A DNA stretch of 64,000 nucleotides. Source: Tumebacillus permanentifrigoris. GTDB lineage: Bacteria; Bacillota; Bacilli; Tumebacillales; Tumebacillaceae. The notes under the pieces were generated by a model. That model did no database searches and was not told the DNA's origin. It saw only the letters and a program-made list of their open reading frames with translations. The stretch lies in contig NZ_QGGL01000007.1 of NCBI RefSeq assembly GCF_003148565.1, positions 160,461-224,460 of the forward strand. The letters are read 5' to 3'. Shown piece after piece: positions 1-8,864 of the stretch (its first letter is position 1; each line of letters starts with the position of its first letter). The translations under genes and the position numbers were made by a program.

Positions 1-1614
1 GATAGTGGAGTAGGAATGGATATTAACGAAGTATGGGAGTACTGCTCTCTCGGTCTTAACAAAAAAGTGCGTAGATTAGATGCTGGTGCACATGGTGTTG
101 GAACTTATGCTGGTGCTGCAATTGGGCATAGCCTTGAAGTATGGACCAAAAAGTATGGAAGTAATGAGGCATTTAATGCGATTATAGATTATGACGTAAT
201 CTTTGATAATGAAACAAAAAGAGGCACAATTGACTATATTGAATACGCAGAAGACCTCACTCGTAAAGCGGTGACAGTTCTTCGTGCTGAAAACCCATAT
301 CTACCTGAAGTTCATTTCACGCATGTCAAAATCAAACTAAATAGTGAAGCGAAAGTGATGTTCTCGAAAATAAATGAAATACATAATTTTATCTCAATTT
401 ATTGCCCCGTTGATTTTAGCCCATCAACAGACTCTATTATCGTGGATCATATAAAAAATGGAATGCAACATGTTTCTGCTATTCAAACACCAATTGAGAT
501 ATTTGTAAATAACATTCCCGTATACAAACAAAATATTGACAACGTTCGTCCTATCAAAGAGGACACTTTAGGTGTTGATCTCAAGGAAATAAAAATTGGA
601 GAAAAAGTTGTTGCTCAAGTATGGCTGGGTCTAAACAGAAAATTAGAATCGATAAAGGACCCACTGACTAAAGGCATTGTCTTATTTCTTGATGGTTTTA
701 TGATTGATACAGATGCTAGACCATCTATCGCACAATACTTTAAAAGAGATGATATAGCATACTACTATACTGGTGAGGTTCATCTATTAGATAGTACACT
801 TGAACCTGACTTGGAGAGAACATGGATACAACCAACTCCTTCTTGGAAAGTTATTGAAAGCAAATTGAAAGAGCTTGTAAAAAATCTTGAATCAACAGTT
901 CAAAAGAGGTCGCAACAGGAGAATGCTGTAAAATCATTGAGGGATTTATTAGATCTTGCTAAATCGGTTATTCCTGCAGAAAGTGCACTGCCTACAGATG
1001 CTTGGGAACTTACCGAACTACGTACAAATCTAGAAAATTGGAAAAAAAGTGTGAAAAAATATTATGGTCCACGTAAAAAAAATAACTACCCTTTTGATAT
1101 TCAGACTAAATGTGACACTCTTATTAAAAAGTGCGATGCAATTATGACAGCAATAGCCAACATACGAAACACACCTATTAATGACCAATCTAAAAAAACA
1201 ACTGACATGAGCTCTAACTTGGACCAACAGCCTCGTACTCCATTTATTTTTAATCAAACACAAGTAAACCATCCTGAACATGAAGATAAGAAAGCGTTGC
1301 CTGTTCACAACGAACATAATCAAATTCATACAAAAGAAAATGACAATACGGTCGATGATTCACCACAGCCTATTGAAAAATCTGCACCAATCAGTACGAA
1401 AGAATACAACGTGACTCCTTTCGAAGATATCAATAAGCCTAGCCTACCTCTTACAAACACTTCAAAACAGATAGATAAGACGCTACAAATCGATCCGGAA
1501 ATAATGTACCAACTTATTTACAGATTAATAGATATGGTTAAAAAAAGCCCAACTGAAAGTAATGAAGTTCTCATGGAATGGTTTGAAAAAGAACTCCATA
1601 AGGAGTGTCATTAA
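1..1614 (+). CDS. GHKL (Bergerat-fold) ATPase, 5'-truncated by the window edge
   Basis: The frame is open from base 1. Upstream of the first in-window ATG (16) it reads D-S-G-V-G-M, which is the DxGxG box of GHKL ATPases, so that ATG is internal and the true start lies outside the window. A glycine-rich second motif (GAHGVGTYAGAAIGH, around residue 25 after that ATG) matches the ATP-lid G box. The middle (about residues 95-275) is beta-rich and resembles the transducer region seen after Hsp90/MORC-like ATPase heads. A helical region follows (about 280-390), then a low-complexity polar linker and a short helical tail. The stop overlaps the next gene's start (TAATG), so the two are translationally coupled. 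The base composition is visibly AT-richer than the core genes after 14 kb. The fold is well supported; the cellular role is unknown, and defence or stress function is only inference from this family's habits. Confidence 0.75.
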   Translation, partial: DSGVGMDINEVWEYCSLGLNKKVRRLDAGAHGVGTYAGAAIGHSLEVWTKKYGSNEAFNAIIDYDVIFDNETKRGTIDYIEYAEDLTRKAVTVLRAENPYLPEVHFTHVKIKLNSEAKVMFSKINEIHNFISIYCPVDFSPSTDSIIVDHIKNGMQHVSAIQTPIEIFVNNIPVYKQNIDNVRPIKEDTLGVDLKEIKIGEKVVAQVWLGLNRKLESIKDPLTKGIVLFLDGFMIDTDARPSIAQYFKRDDIAYYYTGEVHLLDSTLEPDLERTWIQPTPSWKVIESKLKELVKNLESTVQKRSQQENAVKSLRDLLDLAKSVIPAESALPTDAWELTELRTNLENWKKSVKKYYGPRKKNNYPFDIQTKCDTLIKKCDAIMTAIANIRNTPINDQSKKTTDMSSNLDQQPRTPFIFNQTQVNHPEHEDKKALPVHNEHNQIHTKENDNTVDDSPQPIEKSAPISTKEYNVTPFEDINKPSLPLTNTSKQIDKTLQIDPEIMYQLIYRLIDMVKKSPTESNEVLMEWFEKELHKECH

Positions 1615-2408
1615 TGTTTATCCCATCTCAAGAGAAAATGCTTATTACAAGCAATGACGACTTCCTATTATTAAAAGAATTAAGAAATGAACTCGATAGG
1701 AATCTAGTATACATGGGCTTACCTGGCCCTCTTATCAATGACTTATTAACTTGGAGCGAAGTGCTTAGTGATTGTATTTGCTTTGAAAAAAACGAAAAAG
1801 AAAAGGATCAGATCATACGTTCTTTATATATTTCGGAATTAACTAAGCGTCTTCGTTTCAAGGTAATTTGCGCTGACGTAGAGGAATATCTTATTAACCG
1901 CATGCAATATTACGATACCCCTACTTTTGATCTTGTTAATTTGGACTATTTCGGACCACCGATTGTACTTACTAAGGATGGCAGTTCAAACAGGGTAAGC
2001 TCTTGGGAAAAATTGTTCACCTTCCAAACTGAACGAAAAAGAAGTGAACCCTTTGTATTATTTATTACCACTAGCGTTAGAAATAAAGATGAAGGCGAAA
2101 TCGATAAAATGCTTGAAGATATGAAGCATGAAGCGCCTGACATTCTAATCCCACATAATGCTCCTGGTTATGAGCATTTGAAGATGAAACTATTAATTCC
2201 ATATTTACTGCGATCAGCAGCATCCCGAGAGAAGTGGGACCTTGAACTGAAGTATTGTCATACCTATTTAAGTAAAACATCGAGGATGGTTCACTTTGCT
2301 TTTCGAGCAGAACCGTCACAATCCAGACTAGTAACTAGGCATAAACAATCATTGATTGATATTTCCAATCTGGATATGTTAGATATTACAAGTAATTATT
2401 CTGATTAG
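1614..2408 (+). CDS. Unknown protein coupled to the GHKL ATPase
   Basis: 264 residues. I place the start at ATG 1614, not the upstream GTG at 1605: an AAGGAG box (1600-1605) sits 8 nt before the ATG, and the ATG overlaps the previous stop by one base. There are no membrane segments or signal peptide. A stretch near residue 90 (VICADVEEYL ... FDLVNLDYFGPP) looks like the aspartate-bearing strand and the 'LDPFG'-type loop of Rossmann methyltransferases such as Trm1 or three-Cys-partner proteins. The usual SAM-binding glycine loop is not evident, so this is at best a divergent or degenerate relative. It is the last gene before a strong palindrome. It probably acts with the upstream ATPase as a two-gene unit. 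Confidence 0.6.
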   Translation: MFIPSQEKMLITSNDDFLLLKELRNELDRNLVYMGLPGPLINDLLTWSEVLSDCICFEKNEKEKDQIIRSLYISELTKRLRFKVICADVEEYLINRMQYYDTPTFDLVNLDYFGPPIVLTKDGSSNRVSSWEKLFTFQTERKRSEPFVLFITTSVRNKDEGEIDKMLEDMKHEAPDILIPHNAPGYEHLKMKLLIPYLLRSAASREKWDLELKYCHTYLSKTSRMVHFAFRAEPSQSRLVTRHKQSLIDISNLDMLDITSNYSD

Positions 2409-2454
2409 ATGCTAAAGAAGAGACATTCCTTAAGGAATGTCTCTTCTTTAGCAT
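2409..2454. terminator. Perfect 46-bp palindrome, bidirectional terminator
   Basis: Arms 2409-2431 and 2432-2454 are exact reverse complements with no spacer (centre CCTTAAGG). The element lies between two convergent transcription units and has A/T-rich outer ends, so it can terminate in both directions. Confidence 0.75.
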
Positions 2455-2465
2455 TATTACAATCT

Positions 2466-4349
2466 TCACCCCAGAATTGGTTTATACTCACTAAAAGCTT
2501 GCCGGAAAACATTTGCAACTGAAGAATCCGCGAAGATATTGACTGACTCACCTTGAACCTTAGTGTTAATGCGTTGCATGAACGTCTCAACACGTAAATA
2601 ATCAGAGAATTCCAATTCACGTTCAGGGTACCTTAGCCTTGCCTGTTCTCTAAGCATGTGAAAGAATGGAAATAATTTACCATTCAAATGTTGCAAATCG
2701 TATCCATGTTCCTCGATGTAGTCTTTGTACATATCGAATACTTGTGTGGAAGGCACTGGAGTAAATAACATAGGTATGACCGAGCCAACGCGCTCTGATG
2801 CATACAAGGCCGTGTCATAAATCTCCTCTATGTCTTCTCCCGGCAACCCAAACATAACAAACGCATTAATATGCTGCTTACGAGTGTCGAATCCGACCTC
2901 TTCCAAGGCATTCAATAAAGACTCGAAACGCGTAAGGTTGCTATTCCATGAACGATTCCATCGAGCATTGGTTTCCTTTTTAATCGTTTCCAGCGGGAGA
3001 TATATTTTTTCGAAGCCTGCCAATTTCATTAAATAAACAATCTCTGGTACACCTACAAGATACAGCCCAAGTTCACTCTCTTGCTCGTTTACAAATTGAA
3101 CTTCATGACGCCCATTGTCCTTTACCTCAATCCGTAAAAGAACAGTATCCTGATCACCTACGAGAAGCCTCATTGTACCTACCTCAAAGAGGTGTGAATC
3201 AATAATCTGAACGGACCCATCAGTAAGATCCTCTTCTAAGGTAATTTGGAGCTCGCCCGCATTATTTTTATCCACCGACAGAGTAGCCAATATACGCTTG
3301 TCCTCACGTAGCTTTAGCAAAAAACGCTTTCGGTCACTCATTGCAACTCCGATTTCAATTCCTTCAGGTGCGTATATACGAATTCCATGAAGAGACCTAT
3401 CAGCCATCACAGCTTTAAGAATGTCTTTGAACTGCTGCATATTCATAAGTAGGTTGTCTTCATAAAAACAGAACACTTTGGTTCCCTTACGAAACTTGTC
3501 TTTGATTTCATTCATAACCCAATCGAACTGACGATTTCTAACCTTGGTTCCATCATTCAAAATGTTCGAAGCACAGTATGAACAAATATGCGGACACCCA
3601 CGGGAAGTGGTAAGAATTGTATAAGGAGGACGTTCATCGTCTTCATACAAGTCTGTTGCGAGTTCCAGGTCAGATGCTTTCCGAATTTCACCAGTTACGA
3701 TTAGATGTTGTTCCATGAGCTCGGTATTATTCAGATCAAGTTGACGACCATCTAATACCTTCGGCTCGATTCCTTTATCAAATAACTTTTGTCGTGCATG
3801 ATCACTTGCCAGTGTTGGATAGATTCCACCTATCCTAACTTTTGCATCTGGAAACTGTTCAAGTGCTAGTTTAATTACATCACGAGTACTTTCCCACCAA
3901 TACGTCATTATCGAAGTGATCCAAATCTCGACCGTTTCGTAACCTTCTGTATAGACTTTTCGCTTTAAGTTATGCAACTTATCTTCCAACAAACCCAGCG
4001 GCATACCGAACGTATATTTCCACTTCTCGCTTGAACTTAATCGATAAGAAGGAACTAGGTCAGGATCTTCACCTAATATTCTTTCCTTGTTAGAAGCTAG
4101 TAAAGCAACAGATCTTTTTTCTTTCCGCACAGCATCGTAACTCTCAAAATCCATGACCCCATCGCGGCCTGGTACCCCGCTATCCTTACCATAAGGATTG
4201 AGGCAATCGAACAAGTGGAGATCGTACCCTTCATTCCTAAGCCAAGTCCCTATCTTTAAAAGACCATGTGGCATACTCCAGCGTGCCCAATACTGTGTGT
4301 CATAAATGGGCGGATTAATTAGAATAGCAAATCGTTTTTGCTTATTCAT
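2466..4349 (-). CDS. B12-binding-domain radical SAM protein with a large internal insertion
   Basis: 627 residues. The N-terminal 220 residues look like a cobalamin-binding Rossmann domain of the kind fused to radical SAM enzymes (ILINPPIYD start, GGIYPTLASDHA motif near 174). The radical SAM core begins around 243, with the CxxxCxxC cluster motif at Cys252, Cys256 and Cys259 (CPHICSYC). After the APEGIE strand (about 327-332) roughly 100 residues of beta-rich, charged sequence are inserted (about 333-433) before the core resumes with 'LMKLAGFEKIYLPLET'. The C-terminus is a helical tail. The start overlaps the preceding stop (ATGA). It is the last gene of a four-gene operon. Such enzymes do methylations or difficult C-C/C-S chemistry; the substrate cannot be read from the sequence. 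Confidence 0.85.
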   Translation of the reverse strand: MNKQKRFAILINPPIYDTQYWARWSMPHGLLKIGTWLRNEGYDLHLFDCLNPYGKDSGVPGRDGVMDFESYDAVRKEKRSVALLASNKERILGEDPDLVPSYRLSSSEKWKYTFGMPLGLLEDKLHNLKRKVYTEGYETVEIWITSIMTYWWESTRDVIKLALEQFPDAKVRIGGIYPTLASDHARQKLFDKGIEPKVLDGRQLDLNNTELMEQHLIVTGEIRKASDLELATDLYEDDERPPYTILTTSRGCPHICSYCASNILNDGTKVRNRQFDWVMNEIKDKFRKGTKVFCFYEDNLLMNMQQFKDILKAVMADRSLHGIRIYAPEGIEIGVAMSDRKRFLLKLREDKRILATLSVDKNNAGELQITLEEDLTDGSVQIIDSHLFEVGTMRLLVGDQDTVLLRIEVKDNGRHEVQFVNEQESELGLYLVGVPEIVYLMKLAGFEKIYLPLETIKKETNARWNRSWNSNLTRFESLLNALEEVGFDTRKQHINAFVMFGLPGEDIEEIYDTALYASERVGSVIPMLFTPVPSTQVFDMYKDYIEEHGYDLQHLNGKLFPFFHMLREQARLRYPERELEFSDYLRVETFMQRINTKVQGESVNIFADSSVANVFRQAFSEYKPILG

Positions 4350-5686
4350 ACAGTTCCTCCTTTCTTCCCAAGGCTTCTCTTCAATGCAACACTACTATAT
4401 CGATTGTCAAAAAAGTCAAAGGAATTCCCCATTCTTTTTTCGTTCAAGAATGTAGTGTGTTTATAAAGATCAAGATATTGCTCTCGTGTAATGCCATTAC
4501 GTTCTGCCAGCGGGAAAACATGAGGAGATAAGTACTCTAATCCTTCACTTGTAATTTGCTCATATAGCTCACGTTCACCAAATGGGTCAGGTGTGTAAGG
4601 CTTTGGAATAATAGATCCGCATAGCTCCAACAAATTAAAACATTGAGTAAAAAGTCGATGCAAATCATCATCCGGCTTACCAATCATAATAAACCCGGCC
4701 AAGTCTCCCGATTGTAATCTTCGAACAGGATTCTTTCTTAGCTCATCGTAAGCACGTCCGTAAGCATCAAGATTTAGCTGCTTACTATCCGAGTCGAGAG
4801 TATGTTCAAGGAAAAATGATCGAAAGCCACCCTTGGACATTTGATGGTATATTCCACCGACAGCATCAGCTATCTCAAGACCACATAGTCCATGTAAGTT
4901 GATACGTATATCCTCTTTGTCCATTCTTTCTAGAAACTCACTTAACACGCTACATTGATCTCTGAACAAGTTCCCCTCAAAAATGACACCTTCTCGGATA
5001 TTCAACTCCTTTAAGACCCGTACTTGTTGAATTAGGTGATTGGCCACATCAGTCTCAGTGTACTTCAAACCACCAAAGGCTATGGTTCGCCCTCCATTTA
5101 ACATACGGGTTCTGTCTTGAAAGTACAGACCAAAGTCAGGCGTATAATTCCCAAAGCGGATAAAGTCAGTTACTAAGACGTCGGCTCTTGCACGTGATGC
5201 ATGACTTGTTTCCAGTGTTGGATAAGCCCCCATTAGACTTACCTTTACCCCAGGAAGGATTGTTCGAAGAAAGGCTATCAATTCAGTCAAAGTTGAAAAC
5301 CAGTACGACGTCAGAGTTGTAATTACGATATGGTCTGGCTTCCATTCCTGAAACACCTCGTTAAAAGTACGCTTCGCTTCTAGTAACGGATGACCATAAG
5401 TTCTACTCTTGTATTCAAATGGCGGTTCCCCGCGTCTACGAATCCGCTTCATATGCCCAAGGTCACGCAGTGGAACACGTCCTGATTCATTTGGAAGCAT
5501 GAGATCGAGAAGTTCGACTTCACAGTTTTGTTCCGACTTGAGCTTTGAACTTAGTAGTAACAGATCAGATGGCTGGTTCCACTTGACCCATGCATAGCGG
5601 ACTTCTTGGACAGACGGATTGACCAGTAAAACCTTTTCTCCCTCTTTAAACGACGAAAGCCAATCAGCAGATTTTTTCATTTCCAT
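4346..5686 (-). CDS. Radical-SAM/B12-domain-like partner lacking the Fe-S cysteine motif
   Basis: 446 residues. It shares the layout of its downstream neighbour: an N-terminal 'VLLVNPSVQEVRYAWVKW' segment, a 'MGAYPTLETSHASRA' stretch parallel to the neighbour's GGIYPTLASDHA, and a C-terminal 'FIMIGKPDDDLHRLF' / 'IIPKPYTPDPFGE' region parallel to its 'FVMFGLPGEDIEE' / 'PMLFTPVPS'. No CxxxCxxC motif is present where the cluster should bind, so it is probably not a working radical SAM enzyme. It may be a structural subunit or a substrate carrier or recogniser for the active one. The start is preceded by a TGAGGT box; the gap to the upstream ATPase gene is 13 nt, and there is a 4-nt overlap with the downstream gene. 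Confidence 0.7.
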   Translation of the reverse strand: MEMKKSADWLSSFKEGEKVLLVNPSVQEVRYAWVKWNQPSDLLLLSSKLKSEQNCEVELLDLMLPNESGRVPLRDLGHMKRIRRRGEPPFEYKSRTYGHPLLEAKRTFNEVFQEWKPDHIVITTLTSYWFSTLTELIAFLRTILPGVKVSLMGAYPTLETSHASRARADVLVTDFIRFGNYTPDFGLYFQDRTRMLNGGRTIAFGGLKYTETDVANHLIQQVRVLKELNIREGVIFEGNLFRDQCSVLSEFLERMDKEDIRINLHGLCGLEIADAVGGIYHQMSKGGFRSFFLEHTLDSDSKQLNLDAYGRAYDELRKNPVRRLQSGDLAGFIMIGKPDDDLHRLFTQCFNLLELCGSIIPKPYTPDPFGERELYEQITSEGLEYLSPHVFPLAERNGITREQYLDLYKHTTFLNEKRMGNSFDFFDNRYSSVALKRSLGKKGGTV

Positions 5687-5699
5687 TCAGCATACCTCA

Positions 5700-7688
5700 T
5701 TAGCTCATCTTGTGGGTGATTAAACGGATGTAAGTTAGAAGTTGTTCTTGGGGTAACGCAGATGCGACTGACGCTAAGCAGTGTTTAAGAAAACCAGTAT
5801 CTCCCATAGTTGCTTTCATAGGGTGATCCCAATTGATATAAATAAGCTTTGCCTTTGGGTTAACTTCACAGAATAGAGATATTTGTTTGCCATGCTTTAG
5901 TTGAATTGTATACTCGTCATTACCAATCAGGATATTCCTTTTCCATAGATCGGCATGCTTACTCAAGAACAGTTTCTTATTCGCATAATCTACTTTGTAA
6001 TCTTCGTCCAATCCATCCACTATTTCTACAACATACGCTGCGAGTTTTCCATCTGCCTTATACTGTACTTTAGGCATTAAGCCCAACTCGTAGGAACTCT
6101 TCGGTTGATAGAACTCATCTAATACGGACGGCCACTCAGCAGCCATCACGTTGATTGCCATACCAGCTTCCAGTATGGAATTGCGCTGAGCATCGTAACG
6201 TTTCACGAAGTTATTAATCGAAGCATTTATCTCACTTCTTAAAATGATCGAATCTATGACATCCTTCAAGTCGCCCTGAAGCTTATCAGTAGATGCGCCA
6301 ACCAATAGCCGCTTTATTCGATTGTACACTTCACTCTCTTTATAGAACCCATCCCGACCTGGGTTGATATCGTTGATCGCATCTATTCCAGATAGAATGT
6401 TAATTTCCCCTGAAATCTGACTAAGTGCAACTTTTGCCGAACCTGTCAACAATTGGTCTAAACCAAAGTATGTTGGTTCTCCAATTGCAACACCTTTGAC
6501 ACGTAGAAGAATGCCACGACATTCTGCCGGGAAAATGGTAGAGGTTTGACCGACCAAGAACCCACGAACTACGAACTGTTCGCCCTCCTCCCCGTATGAG
6601 ATTAATTTGATAAGATCTTTATCAAACTCTACATCCATCTTACGGGAAGGACGAATGATAAAACGTTCAAGTAATCTAGACTTCACTTCTTCAGTTGAGC
6701 AATACACCTTGATCGGGTAACCTTTAGCCTCTCCATCCATCTCAGTTTGGACAAACTCAATCATTTCTTGAGGCAGATTCTTGTTCAAGTCTGCTTTCAC
6801 AGGCAGGATACGACTCAAGTTCCACAAAAAACGATCAAGTCCACCGTAGTTTTCAATGTTGCGTGCAGCTTTTTTACCTGGGTCCGACAATTCATTACGT
6901 ACAAAGTCCTTAATTCCTACAAGTGTAATCTCAGTATAGGACCTCTCCAATGCCTTCTTATCCGAAACTTGATCGATTGTAACTGTACAGAAGTTTTCAA
7001 TTTCCTCCAAGCTCTTCCCAGCATCCAATCCAAATAACAACTCAAAGTCAATTGTAGCTGTCAAAACGTACTCTGCACATTCAAACTCATATTCCACCGT
7101 GCACATGTCCTGCACGGGACTGGCTAGCACGATCTGAAAATCCTCTTCTTTGTCTATATCCCTTATTAAAAGATCGCCTTTTGAATCGTAGATACTAACT
7201 AGACGAATGTTATCCAAAATTGAGGATTCACCATGCCCCTGAAGTAGGTGCGCTCTAACATCCACTCTATTCCCGTTCACCTCTATGTTTAATTTCCCAT
7301 AAGAAGTTTCATTCTTTTTGGTACGAATGATCACCTGATTGCAATAACGTGCGGGTGCTAAAAAGCCAATACCTTTGCCCCCGATACGGGGTCGCCCCTT
7401 TTTAGCAGTTAGTTCATCCTTTCGAAAACTCTTGCCTATTCGAATGTAATCTCTTACAAAATCAATCGGATTCATGCCATTCCCGTCATCGCGAATAGTC
7501 AGTACTCGATATTCATCCCGAAACTCCAGATCAACTCGGTCTGCGTCTGCATCATAGGAGTTTGAGACCATTTCTTTTACCGCTTTTACGAAAGGTTGAT
7601 ATACCCCCGAAAGCTCTCTCAATACAACAGGACTAATCCCACCAAACCGAAGCGACCTTTGTTGTTTGTCTTTAACTTGTTGTACCAT
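5700..7688 (-). CDS. GHKL/MORC-like ATPase
   Basis: 662 residues. All Bergerat-fold boxes are visible: the N box with Glu39 and Asn43 (KEMVSNSYDADAD), DDGNGM at about 67-72, and the lid motif GRPRIGGKGIGF at about 98-109. Residues around 120-400 are beta-rich and resemble an S5-like transducer. The C-terminal half is mixed. The pattern resembles Hsp90/MORC/MutL-like ATPases, which dimerise on ATP binding. It is the second gene of the operon, 3 nt after the propeller gene and 13 nt before the radical-SAM-like pair. Prokaryotic MORC-like ATPases are often found in conflict systems (family knowledge). Here the link to radical SAM chemistry is what stands out. Confidence 0.8.
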   Translation of the reverse strand: MVQQVKDKQQRSLRFGGISPVVLRELSGVYQPFVKAVKEMVSNSYDADADRVDLEFRDEYRVLTIRDDGNGMNPIDFVRDYIRIGKSFRKDELTAKKGRPRIGGKGIGFLAPARYCNQVIIRTKKNETSYGKLNIEVNGNRVDVRAHLLQGHGESSILDNIRLVSIYDSKGDLLIRDIDKEEDFQIVLASPVQDMCTVEYEFECAEYVLTATIDFELLFGLDAGKSLEEIENFCTVTIDQVSDKKALERSYTEITLVGIKDFVRNELSDPGKKAARNIENYGGLDRFLWNLSRILPVKADLNKNLPQEMIEFVQTEMDGEAKGYPIKVYCSTEEVKSRLLERFIIRPSRKMDVEFDKDLIKLISYGEEGEQFVVRGFLVGQTSTIFPAECRGILLRVKGVAIGEPTYFGLDQLLTGSAKVALSQISGEINILSGIDAINDINPGRDGFYKESEVYNRIKRLLVGASTDKLQGDLKDVIDSIILRSEINASINNFVKRYDAQRNSILEAGMAINVMAAEWPSVLDEFYQPKSSYELGLMPKVQYKADGKLAAYVVEIVDGLDEDYKVDYANKKLFLSKHADLWKRNILIGNDEYTIQLKHGKQISLFCEVNPKAKLIYINWDHPMKATMGDTGFLKHCLASVASALPQEQLLTYIRLITHKMS

Positions 7689-7691
7689 CGC

Positions 7692-8654
7692 CTACAATTC
7701 CTCCCATCGAACTATCACCAAACGACCACGCATACCATCATCCTGAACTTCATAGAGTACTAGCGATTGCTTCCACCAAGACGATAGTAAAAGATCGAAT
7801 TCGCCAGGTTCGGAACAAGCACTCAGTCCTGTTTGCAGGTTCTGAACATGAAGCCTATTGTCTTCCGTAACCCAAGCAACTGTATATCCATTGATAGCCA
7901 CGTCAAAAACAGTCGTACTATTAAAAGATGCCGTGTTCCAAACATCCAAACAGCCACCGACTCTGTTCGCGACTTTCTTCAAATTTGTCATAGTATGTTC
8001 TGCGAGTAATTGCCCGCTATTTCTATCCACTAGAACTAATGTGTCATAAGGGGGGACTAAAAAATAAAGGATTTCATTGGAAGCACCTTGAAACCAACTA
8101 CCCATCCAACCAGACTTCGACCACATCAAATTTTGATTATTGTCCAAACAGCATAGTGTCTGCTGCTGCTGAAAAAGCTCATACCCGTCTCCTATTGTCC
8201 ACGCTGGTTTTCCCGTGTTAGACAAGGAGTGACCTGTTTGCAAATCAACAAGTTGATTCCCTAGACGGAACTCACTTTCAGTGGCTTCCGTTAGCGGTGG
8301 GATTTTAAACTTTTCGACAAGAAAAGTGTCTTGATTCAGGATCGACATAGAGGAATCAAGTATATCATAACTCGTCAGTCGGGTAACGGATAGATGAGAC
8401 CTCGCATCTTCTATGCGGGCCAAATACACCCTCCATTCTATGCTTCCCAGCACTAAGTTACATACCGTAGGAATCCTTGTACTTCTTCCAGACGCTACCT
8501 CTATACTTTCAATAAAGCGTCCACGCGTCTTTTCATCACGATAGCAAGCAAAGAGATATCCGTTCGCCCACGTCACCCAAGGAGTTACGTCCCAATAGGC
8601 CGGGTAGCGCCCTGACCAAACACGCTGCAATGACAACTTAACCGACATATTCAT
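7692..8654 (-). CDS. Predicted beta-propeller (PQQ/WD-like) protein
   Basis: 320 residues, no signal peptide, presumably cytoplasmic. The sequence is a run of beta-strand blocks with recurring patterns such as 'GYLFACYRD', 'LYFLVPPYDTLVLVDRNSGQLLAEH' and 'GYTVAWVTEDNRLHVQNLQTG', typical of PQQ-binding-like or WD-like propeller blades. No catalytic motif is seen. The ATG at 8654 has a GGGAGG box 5-6 nt upstream. As first gene of the operon it may be the sensing or scaffolding subunit for the ATPase and radical SAM pair (inference). The fold call rests on pattern only. Confidence 0.6.
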   Translation of the reverse strand: MNMSVKLSLQRVWSGRYPAYWDVTPWVTWANGYLFACYRDEKTRGRFIESIEVASGRSTRIPTVCNLVLGSIEWRVYLARIEDARSHLSVTRLTSYDILDSSMSILNQDTFLVEKFKIPPLTEATESEFRLGNQLVDLQTGHSLSNTGKPAWTIGDGYELFQQQQTLCCLDNNQNLMWSKSGWMGSWFQGASNEILYFLVPPYDTLVLVDRNSGQLLAEHTMTNLKKVANRVGGCLDVWNTASFNSTTVFDVAINGYTVAWVTEDNRLHVQNLQTGLSACSEPGEFDLLLSSWWKQSLVLYEVQDDGMRGRLVIVRWEEL

Positions 8655-8864
8655 TGAGTCCTCCCATGTATCACTAGGGCATAGTTAGTTCCATTGTAGC
8701 GAAACTTGTCGAGAATAGACAGTGATCACCCTTACACATTTATAGGGTAATACAAGGAAAAGGGATTCCGCTAAACGCGAAATCCCCATTACTCTACTTA
8801 TAATTATTAATTATATTCACAAATATAGCAATAGTTATTCAGACGTCAGTAGTAACGTAGTGCG
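8655..8864. other. Intergenic region upstream of the propeller-ATPase-radical SAM operon
   Basis: About 210 bases, AT-rich. It holds the presumed promoter of the minus-strand operon and the terminator of the MazG-like gene. No ORF with a plausible ribosome binding site was seen. Confidence 0.5.
8752..8786 (-). terminator. Terminator of the MazG-like gene
   Basis: Stem 8762-8771 with 8777-8786 (one mismatch, 5-nt loop), followed on the minus strand by TTTTCC. It lies about 80 bases downstream of the MazG-like gene. Confidence 0.5.
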
